Positions 7,187 through 15,635 of a stretch of 64,000 nucleotides of DNA are shown piece after piece (the stretch's first letter is position 1; every line of letters starts with the position of its first letter). Under the pieces are notes generated by a model, which was given only the letters and a program-made list of their open reading frames with translations, was not told where the DNA came from and did no database searches. The stretch comes from Selenomonas timonae (GTDB taxonomy: Bacteria > Bacillota > Negativicutes > Selenomonadales > Selenomonadaceae). The stretch lies in NCBI RefSeq assembly GCF_014250475.1, contig NZ_CP060204.1, positions 1,129,001 through 1,193,000 on the forward strand, written 5' to 3'. The position numbers and the translations under genes were made by a program.

Positions 7187-8530
7187 ATGGAAATGCTGTT
7201 GGGCTTTATTGTTCTGCTGGCCTGCCTGATTGTCGGTGTGCGGCACGGCGGTCTTGGCCTTGCGGTGATCAGTGGCTTCGGCCTTGTGATCTACACGTTT
7301 GGTTTTGGCTATCAGCCAGGTAAGCCGCCGGTCGATGTCATGCTGATCATCCTCGCGGTGGTGACGTGTGCGGGCTTCCTGCAGACCTCCGGCGGACTCA
7401 CTGTCATGCTCAAGTATGCGGAGAAGTTCCTGCGCAACAATCCGAAGCATGTCACGATTCTCGCACCGCTCACGACGTGGTTCCTGACGGTGCTCTGCGG
7501 TACGGGGCACGTTGTCTATACGATGTTCCCGATCATCTACGATATCGCGATCAAGCAGGGCATCCGTCCCGAGCGTCCGATGGCGGTCTCGTCCGTTGCC
7601 TCGCAGATGGGCATCTGTGCCTCGCCTGTGTCCGTGGCTGTCGTCTCTATGGTTGCCTTCCTCTCCGCCTCGGGGCATGAGTTCACTGTGTTCCAGGTGC
7701 TGTCGGTTTCGATTCCTGCGACAGGCTTCGGAGTACTCTTTGCAGCGCTCTGGAGCTATCGCCGCGGAAAGGATCTCGAGCAGGATGAGCGATTCCAAGA
7801 GTTCATCCGTGACCCTGAGAACAAGAAGTATGTTTACGGCGATGCGGAGACACTGCTCGATAAGGAGCTGCCAAAGGAATACTACCGCGCGATGTTCATC
7901 TTCTTTGCGGGTATCATTGCCATCGCGATTCTCGGCAACTTCCCCGAACTGCTGCCGAAGTTCCCACCGAAGCCGGATGCTGCACCGAAGGCGATCTCGA
8001 TGGTTGTCGTCATCCAGATGGTCATGCTGCTCGTGGGGGCGATCATTCTGGTCAGCTGCAAGGTGAAGGCGAAGGATGTCGGCAACTCGCAGGTGTTCCG
8101 CTCGGGCGTCGTGGCGCTTGTCTCGGTCTATGGTGTTGCATGGATGGCGGACACGTACTTCATGAACCACATTGGCTTCCTGAAGGAGTTCCTCGGCTCT
8201 GCCGTGCAGACCTATCCGTGGGCGTACGCCGTCCTCGCGTTCCTCACGTCGAAGCTCGTGAACTCGCAGGGCGCGGCAATTGCAATCGTTGTGCCGATGG
8301 CGATCAATGTGGGCATGGATCCGATCCTCGTACTCTCGTTCATCTCGGCATGCTACGGCTACTTCTTCCTGCCGACCTACCCGTCCGACCTCGCGTGCAT
8401 CGGCTTTGACCGCTCGGGCACGACGCGCATCGGCAAGTACATCCTGAACCACTCGTTCATGATTCCAGGGCTGATCGGCGTCATTTCGGGCTGCTGCGTC
8501 GGCTACGTCGTAGCACATCTGATTTTCTGA
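7187..8530 (+). CDS. anaerobic C4-dicarboxylate transporter, DcuA/DcuB family
   Basis: 447 residues with about ten to twelve hydrophobic segments. Stretches such as QPGKPPVDVMLII, LCGTGHVVYTMFPIIYD, IRPERPMAVSS and GICASPVSVAVVS closely match Dcu carriers, which exchange fumarate, malate or aspartate for succinate across the inner membrane during anaerobic fumarate respiration. The sequence is nearer DcuB than DcuA by my memory. The start ATG at 7187 is preceded by GGGGGAATAA. It stands alone, with terminators on both sides, and converges on a LysR-type regulator gene that may or may not control it. The family is certain, the preferred substrate is inferred. Confidence 0.92.
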   Translation: MEMLLGFIVLLACLIVGVRHGGLGLAVISGFGLVIYTFGFGYQPGKPPVDVMLIILAVVTCAGFLQTSGGLTVMLKYAEKFLRNNPKHVTILAPLTTWFLTVLCGTGHVVYTMFPIIYDIAIKQGIRPERPMAVSSVASQMGICASPVSVAVVSMVAFLSASGHEFTVFQVLSVSIPATGFGVLFAALWSYRRGKDLEQDERFQEFIRDPENKKYVYGDAETLLDKELPKEYYRAMFIFFAGIIAIAILGNFPELLPKFPPKPDAAPKAISMVVVIQMVMLLVGAIILVSCKVKAKDVGNSQVFRSGVVALVSVYGVAWMADTYFMNHIGFLKEFLGSAVQTYPWAYAVLAFLTSKLVNSQGAAIAIVVPMAINVGMDPILVLSFISACYGYFFLPTYPSDLACIGFDRSGTTRIGKYILNHSFMIPGLIGVISGCCVGYVVAHLIF

Positions 8531-8550
8531 GCAGTATAAATTGCGCATAG

Positions 8551-8583
8551 AAAAGCCTCCTCCGTTTGCTGCGGAGGAGGCTT
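8551..8583 (-). terminator. terminator between the Dcu and LysR genes
   Basis: A 12-bp perfect inverted repeat AAGCCTCCTCCG / CGGAGGAGGCTT with a 7-nt loop. On the minus strand it is followed by TTTTCT, so it best serves the lysR-type gene; as a hairpin it may also stop the converging transcript. Confidence 0.85.
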
Positions 8584-8595
8584 GCTCTGTCTATA

Positions 8596-9492
8596 TCAGA
8601 GCATCGTATGATCGGGTTGGTGGCTGAGAATGTTCTTGCTGAATTCGATGAAGGACTGCGCGGCGCGCGAAATGTAGCGGTCGCGCTTCCACGCAAGACC
8701 GACGTCGACGTATACGGGCGTAGCGAGTGGTATGGCGCGAATACCCGGCGTGTCGCGCACGATCATGTCGAGCAGGAAGGCATTGCCGACGCCGCTCGCG
8801 ACGAGCCCCATGATGGTGACGACCTGATTGGATTCGAGTACAATGTTCGGCGTAAATCCTGCTGTCTTCATCTTTTGCAGCATGGTCTGTCGTAGGAAGG
8901 AACCCTCTTTGAGCATGATGAGGTTGTGATCCTCAATGTCCTGAAGCGTGATCGCCTTGCGTGCAGCGAGATCGCTGTCCTCGGGGACACAGCAGACAAT
9001 TTGGCTGCGCGCCATCGGGAGGAGCTGGAGATTCGGCGAGGTGTCGGGGATGATGATGATGCCGAAGTCCAGTTCGTCGCGCTCAAGCTGCTCGCGGATT
9101 GCGACGGAACCCTCCTCATGCAGGTATACGTCGAGATGGGAATAGCGGCGCTGAAAGCTCGAGAAGATCTTTGGGAAGAGGTAGGCACCCATCATTGGCG
9201 GGATGCCGATCTTGATTGTGCCCTTCTGCAGCTGCTTGTAGTCGTTGACCTCGAGCACGGCGTCCTGTATGTTGCGCAGCGCTACCTCGACGCGCCCGAG
9301 GAAGACTGCACCCTCAGGCGTTAGGGAGAGTTGCTTCTGACTGCGGTCAAAGAGCTGTATGCCAAGTTCGCCCTCCAGTTTTTTGATCGCAACAGTGATA
9401 TTCGGCTGGGAGACGCGGAGGCGTTCGGCGGCGCGCGTGATGTTTTTCAGGCGGCTCGCCATCTGGAAATATTCCAACTGCCGTAGTTCCAT
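8596..9492 (-). CDS. LysR-family transcriptional regulator
   Basis: 298 residues, the usual length. The N-terminal winged helix-turn-helix is typical (MELRQLEYFQMASRLKNI, AAERLRVSQPNITVAIKKLE), followed by a periplasmic-binding-like effector domain with GTIKIGIPPMMG at its beginning. Such proteins are tetrameric activators or repressors responding to a small molecule. On the complementary strand AGGAGG precedes the ATG. It is transcribed divergently from motA and convergently with the Dcu transporter, so the regulated gene is not obvious. The transporter is a candidate only by proximity. Confidence 0.92.
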   Translation of the reverse strand: MELRQLEYFQMASRLKNITRAAERLRVSQPNITVAIKKLEGELGIQLFDRSQKQLSLTPEGAVFLGRVEVALRNIQDAVLEVNDYKQLQKGTIKIGIPPMMGAYLFPKIFSSFQRRYSHLDVYLHEEGSVAIREQLERDELDFGIIIIPDTSPNLQLLPMARSQIVCCVPEDSDLAARKAITLQDIEDHNLIMLKEGSFLRQTMLQKMKTAGFTPNIVLESNQVVTIMGLVASGVGNAFLLDMIVRDTPGIRAIPLATPVYVDVGLAWKRDRYISRAAQSFIEFSKNILSHQPDHTML

Positions 9493-9531
9493 GAGACCAT
9501 CCTCCTAATAATTTTTTTTTATGCGCTTTCT

Positions 9532-9537
9532 ATTATA
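9532..9537 (-). promoter_or_regulatory. probable -10 box of the LysR-type gene
   Basis: TATAAT on the minus strand, about 40 bases from the start codon, in a very A/T-rich 230-bp divergent gap. No good -35 is visible. Confidence 0.45.
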
Positions 9538-9724
9538 CCATATTTTCGGTGAATGTATGATAGGATAATGCAAATTTATTGGAAAAATTTCTTGAGTTTT
9601 TTTAAAAAATAGGTAGGATTTTTTAGGGAATTATGGAATAATATAGGAAGATGTGGACGTGTATCTGACGGAGCGGATATGTGTGCGTTCGCTGATCGAG
9701 AGAAATGGAATGGGGGCTTTTGTT

Positions 9725-10501
9725 TTGGAAAAATCAACAGTCATCGGGCTTATCATGGGGGTCATCTCGATCTTTGTCGGCATGATCCTAAAGGGAGCAC
9801 CGCTCACGGCGCTCAACAATCCGGCGGCGTTCCTCATCATCATTGGCGGTACGTTCTCGTGCCTGTTCATTGGTTTTCGCATGGAGCAGCTGGGAAATTT
9901 CATCAACCTGATCAAGAAGACCTGCCAAGTTCCGCAGCTTCAGGAAAAGGGGCAGCTCGTGCAGCAGTTCATCGAGCTGTCGCAGATTGCGCGCCGTGAG
10001 GGCATCCTTGCCCTTGAGAGCAAGGCGCAGGAGATTCAGGATCCGTTCTTCCGCACGGGTTTGGGCATGGTCATCGACGGCATGGATCCGGACTTCGTAG
10101 GCGATGTTCTGGATGCAGAGCTGGCGATCATGCAGGAGCGCCACGCCGAGGGGCGTTCGATGTTCACACAGGCGGGCACGTATGCACCAACGCTGGGCGT
10201 TCTGGGTGCCGTTGTCGGCCTGATTGCTGCTCTGGGTAACCTGAACGATATCGATAAACTCGGTCACTCCATTGCAGCTGCATTCGTTGCGACGATTCTG
10301 GGTATCTTTACCGGATACGTTCTCTGGATGCCGTTCGCAAATAAGCTCAAGATCATGTCCGAGCAGGAAGTCAGTCAGAAGCGTATGATCATCGAGGGCA
10401 TTCTCTCGCTGCAGGCGGGCGACTCCCCAACGGCGATCGAGGCGAAGCTCATGGTCTTCATCCCGCAGACGGAGCGTGAGGCGCTGAAGGGAGAGGGCTG
10501 A
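9725..10501 (+). CDS. motA: flagellar motor stator protein MotA
   Basis: 258 residues from a TTG start. Earlier ATG/GTG codons in frame would add residues that MotA proteins lack, while TTG at 9725 gives the standard beginning MEKSTVIGLIMGV and follows GGGGG at 8 bases. Four membrane segments are visible, with the cytoplasmic loop between segments 2 and 3 (about residues 60-140) that contacts FliG, and the typical TYAPTLGVLGAVVGLI segment. It forms the ion-conducting stator ring with MotB. motB follows after one base. The upstream gap is A/T-rich, with no promoter I can name with confidence. Confidence 0.95.
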   Translation: MEKSTVIGLIMGVISIFVGMILKGAPLTALNNPAAFLIIIGGTFSCLFIGFRMEQLGNFINLIKKTCQVPQLQEKGQLVQQFIELSQIARREGILALESKAQEIQDPFFRTGLGMVIDGMDPDFVGDVLDAELAIMQERHAEGRSMFTQAGTYAPTLGVLGAVVGLIAALGNLNDIDKLGHSIAAAFVATILGIFTGYVLWMPFANKLKIMSEQEVSQKRMIIEGILSLQAGDSPTAIEAKLMVFIPQTEREALKGEG

Positions 10502-10502
10502 T

Positions 10503-11426
10503 ATGGCGAGAAAGAAGCATGCGAAGCCGCATGAAGAAGAAGCAGGCGAGGCCTGGCTCCTCCCGTATTCGGATCTAATGACGCTGCTCCTGGCTCTCTT
10601 CATTGCTCTCTTTGCAATGTCCCAGACGGATTCGTCGAAGATGCAGGCCCTCGCGCAGGCGTTCACTGCGGCGTTCAATATGGGCGGGCCATCCTTCTTC
10701 TCCGGTATGGGACCCTCCATGTCGATGCCGTCGACACCGAGCTCAGGAGCTGAGAGCTCCAACAGTGCGTACATGGAAGAAAACGAGAATCTGCGTGAGG
10801 CGCAGGAGAAACTCGAGCAGTATATCAAGGAGAACAATCTTGAGGATCAGGTCAGTACGGAGCTCACTGAGGACGGGCTGATGATCCGACTGAAGGAAAA
10901 GGCGCTCTTTGCCTCCGGCTCTGCATCGTTGCAGGGGCAGGCGGAGCAGATTGTGCCTGTGATCGCGGCTCTCCTTTCCTCTCTGCCGGAGCGCGTGACC
11001 ATCTCGGGACACACGGATAATGTGCCGATCTCTACGGCGCAGTTCCCGTCGAACTGGGAGCTGAGCTCCTCGCGTGCCGTGAATCTCATGCGCGGTCTCA
11101 TGGGCGCACAGCCGTCACTCAATCCCGCGCGGTTCAGTGCGCTGGGCTATAGTGAATATCGTCCGATTGCATCGAATGATACGGAGGAGGGGCGTGCGCA
11201 GAATCGTCGTGTTGAGGTCTTCATTGCGCGCAGCATGCGCTTCAGCCAGGACGACTCGATCAGCGCCTCTGACGGGCAGGTAAAGACGAGTGCAAATGCG
11301 CCGTCGAATGCAATGCCGACCTCGACGGGCACGGGGGCACAGGCAGGTTCGTCTGAGATCATGGGTGCTGCTCAGCGACCGACCCCGAACTCACCAGGGG
11401 TGGTACCGGCACCATTACAGCGCTGA
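10503..11426 (+). CDS. motB: flagellar motor stator protein MotB
   Basis: 307 residues. One N-terminal membrane helix carries the proton/sodium-accepting Asp24 in LLPYSDLMTLLLALF. A periplasmic plug/linker follows, then an OmpA-like peptidoglycan-binding domain (ISGHTDNVPIS, AQNRRVEVFIAR). The last 65 residues are a Ser/Thr/Pro/Ala-rich tail longer than in enteric MotB. It anchors the MotA channel to the cell wall. It is co-transcribed with motA and ends at a terminator. Confidence 0.95.
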   Translation: MARKKHAKPHEEEAGEAWLLPYSDLMTLLLALFIALFAMSQTDSSKMQALAQAFTAAFNMGGPSFFSGMGPSMSMPSTPSSGAESSNSAYMEENENLREAQEKLEQYIKENNLEDQVSTELTEDGLMIRLKEKALFASGSASLQGQAEQIVPVIAALLSSLPERVTISGHTDNVPISTAQFPSNWELSSSRAVNLMRGLMGAQPSLNPARFSALGYSEYRPIASNDTEEGRAQNRRVEVFIARSMRFSQDDSISASDGQVKTSANAPSNAMPTSTGTGAQAGSSEIMGAAQRPTPNSPGVVPAPLQR

Positions 11427-11447
11427 ATGTAAGAGAAAAAGGAATTG

Positions 11448-11481
11448 AAAGGGGCTATTGCGGGCGCAATGGCTCCTTTTT
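11448..11481 (+). terminator. terminator after motB
   Basis: AAAGGGGCTATTGC and GCAATGGCTCCTTT pair with two G-T wobbles around a 4-nt loop, followed by a T run. Confidence 0.8.
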
Positions 11482-11502
11482 GTATCATCAGGCGGAGGGC
11501 GT

Positions 11503-11880
11503 ATGATTCTGGGCATCGGCAGCGACATTATCCATATTCCGCGCGTCGCGCGTGCGATTGAGACCCCGCGCTTTCTCGAACGCGTCTACACGGCGCAGGA
11601 ACGCGCCTACGCTGCATCACGGGGAAAGGGAATGGCGGCAAGTCTTGCCGCGCGATTTGCGGGCAAGGAGGCCGTGCTCAAGGCGTTTGGCACGGGGCTA
11701 CGCGATGGGCAGATGCAGGATGTGGAGATCCTGCCTGATGCACTCGGTGCACCCACTGTGCACCTCAGTGGACATTTTGCGCGTCTTGCGGCAGATATGG
11801 GCGTAAAGCACGTGTGGATCACGCTCTCTCATGAGCGCGACTATGCGACGGCATATTGTATATTGGAGGGTCAGCGATGA
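11503..11880 (+). CDS. acpS: holo-[acyl-carrier-protein] synthase
   Basis: 125 residues, the family norm. It transfers 4'-phosphopantetheine from CoA to apo-ACP. The two signature blocks are visible: GIGSDIIHIPRV at the N-terminus and RFAGKEAVLKAFGTG near residue 50 (metal-binding Asp and Glu). Start ATG at 11503 follows GGAGGG; a longer frame to 11458 would run into the motB terminator. It overlaps the next gene by 4 bases (ATGA), and the acpS-nnr pairing is common in bacteria. Confidence 0.95.
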   Translation: MILGIGSDIIHIPRVARAIETPRFLERVYTAQERAYAASRGKGMAASLAARFAGKEAVLKAFGTGLRDGQMQDVEILPDALGAPTVHLSGHFARLAADMGVKHVWITLSHERDYATAYCILEGQR

Positions 11881-13433
11881 ATGTATCGTTTGCAGAGGAT
11901 ATGCGCCGAATTGATGAGTCTGTGGTAAAGGACTACGGTCTGCCCGCCATTGCTCTGATGGAGAATGCCGGGCGTCGGACGGCAGAGGAGGCCGCTGCGA
12001 TGATTGGCGGCGCGGAGGATAAGACGTTCACTGTCTTTGCCGGCGGCGGCAACAATGGAGGGGATGCCTTTGCTGCGGCGCGCCATCTTATGAATATGGG
12101 CGCGCGGGTGAAACTCTTCTTCACAGGAGAGGAAGAGCGCCTGAGCGAGGCGGCGCGTGCGATGCATGATGCGCTGCGTGCAATGGGCGTGGAGATCCGT
12201 CCGCTCGTGAGTGATCGGGACTGGGATCGCCTGCGTGTCTCGCTGCGCTTTACCGATGCCGTCGTGGACGGCATCCTCGGTACGGGGACGCATGGTGAGC
12301 TGCGTAAGCCCGTTCTGCGTGTTATCGAGGAAATCAACGCTGCGGGAAGGCCTGTGATGGCGATCGATATCCCGAGCGGCGTGGAGGCGGATACAGGACG
12401 GATCGGCTCGCTCGCCGTGCGTGCAGATAGAACGCTCGCGCTCGGTCTGCCGAAGGTCGGGCATCTCCTTGGCGCAGGGGCAAACGCGGCGGGACAGCTG
12501 CTCGTGGATGATATCGGCATCCCCCGTGCTCTGCTCGAAGGGGAGGCGCTGCGCCAGTCGCTCATTACGCGTGAAGCCGCGGCGAAGCTCCTGCCCGCAC
12601 GTGCGCGCGACGTGCACAAGGGCAGCTGCGGACGCATTCTCATGCTCGCGGGCTCGCTCGGGATGACGGGCGCAGCGGCACTTGCGGCGGAGGCGGCGCT
12701 GCGCATCGGGGCGGGGCTGGTGACCCTCGCCGTGCCCGAGCGCCTCTATCCCGTACTCGCGGCGAAGCTGACGGAGGTCATGGTAGTCCCTATTCCGGAT
12801 GCGGGAACGGGATATTTCGGCGGGATGAAGGCACTCGAGGCAGCCCTTTCGCTCGCACAGAATATGGATACCGTGCTCATCGGGCCGGGGCTTGGGCGCA
12901 AGGCGGAGACAAGTGAATTTGTGCGCCTCTTTGCGGCGGATGTCAAGGTACCGCTCGTGATGGATGCGGATGCAATTGCGGCGTTCCAAGGACATCTCGA
13001 CGCGCTGCGCGATCTGCCGCAGGTGCCGATCCTGACGCCGCATCTCGGAGAGTTTGCGGCGCTCCTGGGCAAGACGGTGGACGCGGTCGAGGATGATTTG
13101 CTCGGCGTGGTGCGCGAGGCTGCGCGCGCATATCAGGCGGTCTTCGTGGTGAAGAGCGCGTGTACGGTCGTCGTCTATCCCGACGGGGATGCGTTCTTTA
13201 CGACTTGCGGCAACGCAGGCATGGCGACGGCGGGGGCGGGTGATGTTCTCGCAGGCACGATCGCGGGTCTGATGCGGCAGATGGAGAGCGGGATGACGCC
13301 GATTGTTGGCGTGTATGCACACGGGCGCGCGGGTGATCTCGCGTATGAGTACAACGGCAACGGTCTTGTGGCAGGTGATATTCTGGAGCTTCTGCCGCGT
13401 GCGTTGAAGGAGCTGACGAATACAACGGTATGA
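11877..13433 (+). CDS. nnr: bifunctional NAD(P)H-hydrate epimerase / ADP-dependent dehydratase
   Basis: 518 residues, matching the two-domain Nnr protein. The N-terminal epimerase half has GGGNNGGDAFAAARHL and interconverts the R and S forms of damaged NAD(P)H hydrate. The C-terminal ribokinase-like half has GSLGMTGAAALAAEAAL, IGPGLGR and NAGMATAGAGDVLAG, and dehydrates the S form using ADP. It is a cytosolic metabolite-repair enzyme. It is coupled to acpS by a 4-base overlap. No terminator is obvious before the ilvE promoter. Confidence 0.95.
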   Translation: MNVSFAEDMRRIDESVVKDYGLPAIALMENAGRRTAEEAAAMIGGAEDKTFTVFAGGGNNGGDAFAAARHLMNMGARVKLFFTGEEERLSEAARAMHDALRAMGVEIRPLVSDRDWDRLRVSLRFTDAVVDGILGTGTHGELRKPVLRVIEEINAAGRPVMAIDIPSGVEADTGRIGSLAVRADRTLALGLPKVGHLLGAGANAAGQLLVDDIGIPRALLEGEALRQSLITREAAAKLLPARARDVHKGSCGRILMLAGSLGMTGAAALAAEAALRIGAGLVTLAVPERLYPVLAAKLTEVMVVPIPDAGTGYFGGMKALEAALSLAQNMDTVLIGPGLGRKAETSEFVRLFAADVKVPLVMDADAIAAFQGHLDALRDLPQVPILTPHLGEFAALLGKTVDAVEDDLLGVVREAARAYQAVFVVKSACTVVVYPDGDAFFTTCGNAGMATAGAGDVLAGTIAGLMRQMESGMTPIVGVYAHGRAGDLAYEYNGNGLVAGDILELLPRALKELTNTTV

Positions 13434-13483
13434 GTTTACGGAGCAAGTCCCATGTGAATGCTTCGTACTGAGACATTACGTCG

Positions 13484-13512
13484 TTGACAAGTGCGTATCA
13501 TCGTACTATGAT
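13484..13512 (+). promoter_or_regulatory. sigma-70-type promoter of ilvE
   Basis: TTGACA (13484-13489), a 17-bp spacer and TATGAT (13507-13512). No T-box or attenuator fits in the short leader. Confidence 0.8.
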
Positions 13513-13545
13513 AGGACTACATTTTTGTAGGAAAGAGGCAGAGTT

Positions 13546-14571
13546 ATGGCAAGAGCGGATATTGACTGGGGAAATCTGGGGTTTGCGTACCGCGCGCTGC
13601 CCGAGCGGTATGTGTCGAACTATGCGGACGGTGCGTGGGATGCGGGCGGACTCACGTCCGAGTCGACGGTGACGATTAGTGAGTGTGCGGGCATTCTGCA
13701 CTACTGTCAGGAGGTCTTCGAGGGGCTGAAGGCGTATGAGACGGTGGACGGTCATATTGTGACGTTCCGCCCCGATCTCAATGCGGCGCGTATGTACGCG
13801 TCGGCGGCGTATCTCGAGATGCCGTCGTTCCCCGAGGAGCGCTTCGTCGAGGCGGTGGATGCGGTGGTCACGGCGAATCGTGATTATGTGCCGCCGTACG
13901 GCTCGGATGCCTCGCTCTATCTGCGTCCCCTCATCTTCGCAACGGGCGAGGTGATCGGTGTAAAGCCGGCGGATGCCTACCAGTTCCGTCTCTTTGCAAC
14001 GCCCGTGGGGCCGTATTTCAAGGGCGGGGCAAAGCCGGTGCGCCTCTGCGTGAGCGATTTCGACCGCGCGGCGCCGCACGGCACGGGGCACATCAAGGCG
14101 GGGCTGAACTATGCGATGAGTCTGCATGCCTATATGGTGGCGCATGCGGCGGGCTTTGATGAGAATATGTTCCTTGATGCTGCAACGCGCACGTATGTCG
14201 AGGAGACGGGCGGCGCGAACTTCCTCTTCGTGACGAAGGACGGCACGGTCGTGACACCGAAGTCGGATTCGATTCTTCCGTCGATCACGCGCCGCTCGCT
14301 CGTTTATATTGCGGAGCATATCCTCGGCATGAAGGTGGAGGAGCGTCCCGTCGCATTTGCGGAACTGCGCGACTTTGCCGAGGGCGGACTCTGCGGAACG
14401 GCGGCCGTGATCTCACCGATCGGCTCGGTGACGCACGGCGATGATGTGATCGCATTCCCGAGTGGCATGGAGCATATGGGACCTGTCTTGCAGAAGCTCT
14501 ATGACACGCTGCGCGGCATTCAGCTCGGCACGGTGGAAGCACCCGAGGGCTGGATTCGCAAGATCTGCTGA
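13546..14571 (+). CDS. ilvE: branched-chain-amino-acid aminotransferase
   Basis: 341 residues, class IV PLP aminotransferase of the longer (type II) group. It carries out the last step of Leu, Ile and Val synthesis. Visible motifs are HYCQEVFEGLKAY, the PLP-lysine region HIKAGLNYAMSL, and EETGGANFLFV with the phosphate-binding loop GLCGTAAVISPI near the C-terminus. Start ATG follows AAAGAGGCAGAG. It is a single-gene unit with its own promoter and terminator. Confidence 0.95.
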   Translation: MARADIDWGNLGFAYRALPERYVSNYADGAWDAGGLTSESTVTISECAGILHYCQEVFEGLKAYETVDGHIVTFRPDLNAARMYASAAYLEMPSFPEERFVEAVDAVVTANRDYVPPYGSDASLYLRPLIFATGEVIGVKPADAYQFRLFATPVGPYFKGGAKPVRLCVSDFDRAAPHGTGHIKAGLNYAMSLHAYMVAHAAGFDENMFLDAATRTYVEETGGANFLFVTKDGTVVTPKSDSILPSITRRSLVYIAEHILGMKVEERPVAFAELRDFAEGGLCGTAAVISPIGSVTHGDDVIAFPSGMEHMGPVLQKLYDTLRGIQLGTVEAPEGWIRKIC

Positions 14572-14597
14572 GGCAGATAATGATTTCGTTCTCTTTG

Positions 14598-14630
14598 CAA
14601 GGGGATTCCGATGCGTTCGGAATCCTTTTG
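14598..14630 (+). terminator. terminator after ilvE
   Basis: AAGGGGATTCCGA / TCGGAATCCTTTT hairpin with one extra G, followed by a short T run. Confidence 0.8.
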
Positions 14631-14710
14631 ACGGAGGACGAAATTTTTTTTGAAAGAGTGGGACAGGTCACAAGGATTTTCGATATTCAGAGAGAAATTC
14701 TAACATAGTA

Positions 14711-14740
14711 GCAGTGCGCGCGTGGGAAGCGCATCACTGC
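14711..14740 (+). other. hairpin in the cdaA leader
   Basis: GCAGTG (14711-14716) can pair with CACTGC (14735-14740), or alternatively GTGCGC with GCGCAT inside it. No T run follows, so it is not a simple terminator. The rest of the 14631-14795 gap is A/T-rich at its left and shows no clear promoter. Confidence 0.3.
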
Positions 14741-14795
14741 CTGCGGGGATGTATCAGACGACATACAAAGGGAAGCGTTTGCCTTGGGGGTTCTT

Positions 14796-15635
14796 ATGCC
14801 GCTTGATTTTACGGTGCCGACGCAGTTTCGAGGCATCCTATCGACGATTACGCCGTTGGATATTCTCGATATTCTGATTGTGGCGTTCATTCTCTACCGC
14901 GTCTACGTCATGCTCGAGGACACGCGCGCGATCACGCTCGCAAAGGGCATTCTCGTGCTGCTTGGCGTGACGGTGATCGCGAGCTATTTCGAACTGCATG
15001 TGATCTCGTGGCTCCTGCAGAAGTCCGTGACCCTGCTCTTTGTTGCGCTGCCGATTGTGTTCCAACCGGAACTGCGACGCGCGCTCGAGCATCTGGGGCA
15101 GGGGCGTTTTTTCCGTGCGGGCGGACTCCTCGACGATGAGGAGGCGCAGAGCACGATCCGTGAGATCCGCAACGCTGTGAAGATCCTCTCGGCGAACAAG
15201 ATCGGTGCACTGCTCGTCATTGAGCGCAATATGGGGCTGAACGACATCAGCGCGACGGGCATACAGATCGACGGACTCATTACATCGGACTTCCTGATGA
15301 ATGTCTTCATCCCAAATACGCCGCTGCATGACGGCGCGGCGGTGATCCGTGGGAAGCGTCTCATCGCGGCGGGCTGCCTCCTGCCGCTGACGGAAAACCG
15401 CAGCCTCTCGACGGAGCTCGGGACGCGTCACCGCGCTGCGATCGGACTCTCGGAGCAGTGCGACGCGCTCGTCGTCGTGGTGAGTGAGGAGACGGGGACG
15501 ATCTCGATTGCGGAGAACGGGCGCATCCACCGTCATCTGGATGGGGATGAGCTGACCCATATCCTGACACCCGCTTTTGCCTATAACTCGCGTTCGTCCA
15601 TTTGGGAACTCGTTCGGAGCTGGAGGAAGAAATGA
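14796..15635 (+). CDS. cdaA: membrane diadenylate cyclase CdaA
   Basis: 279 residues. Two to three N-terminal membrane helices (about residues 15-85) lead to a DAC domain with the catalytic DGAAVIRG and the ATP-contacting GTRHRAAIG motifs. It makes c-di-AMP, which controls osmolyte and cell-wall homeostasis. ATG 14796 has GGGGG five bases upstream; a TTG 12 bases earlier is a possible alternative. The order cdaA-cdaR-(FAD protein)-glmM matches the classical Firmicutes operon, in which CdaR and GlmM modulate the cyclase. Confidence 0.95.
   Translation: MPLDFTVPTQFRGILSTITPLDILDILIVAFILYRVYVMLEDTRAITLAKGILVLLGVTVIASYFELHVISWLLQKSVTLLFVALPIVFQPELRRALEHLGQGRFFRAGGLLDDEEAQSTIREIRNAVKILSANKIGALLVIERNMGLNDISATGIQIDGLITSDFLMNVFIPNTPLHDGAAVIRGKRLIAAGCLLPLTENRSLSTELGTRHRAAIGLSEQCDALVVVVSEETGTISIAENGRIHRHLDGDELTHILTPAFAYNSRSSIWELVRSWRKK

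Noticed and set aside
7130-8548. A 472-codon minus-strand frame opposite the dicarboxylate transporter
   Set aside because: Highly charged His/Asp/Arg translation, the usual antisense image of a membrane protein gene.
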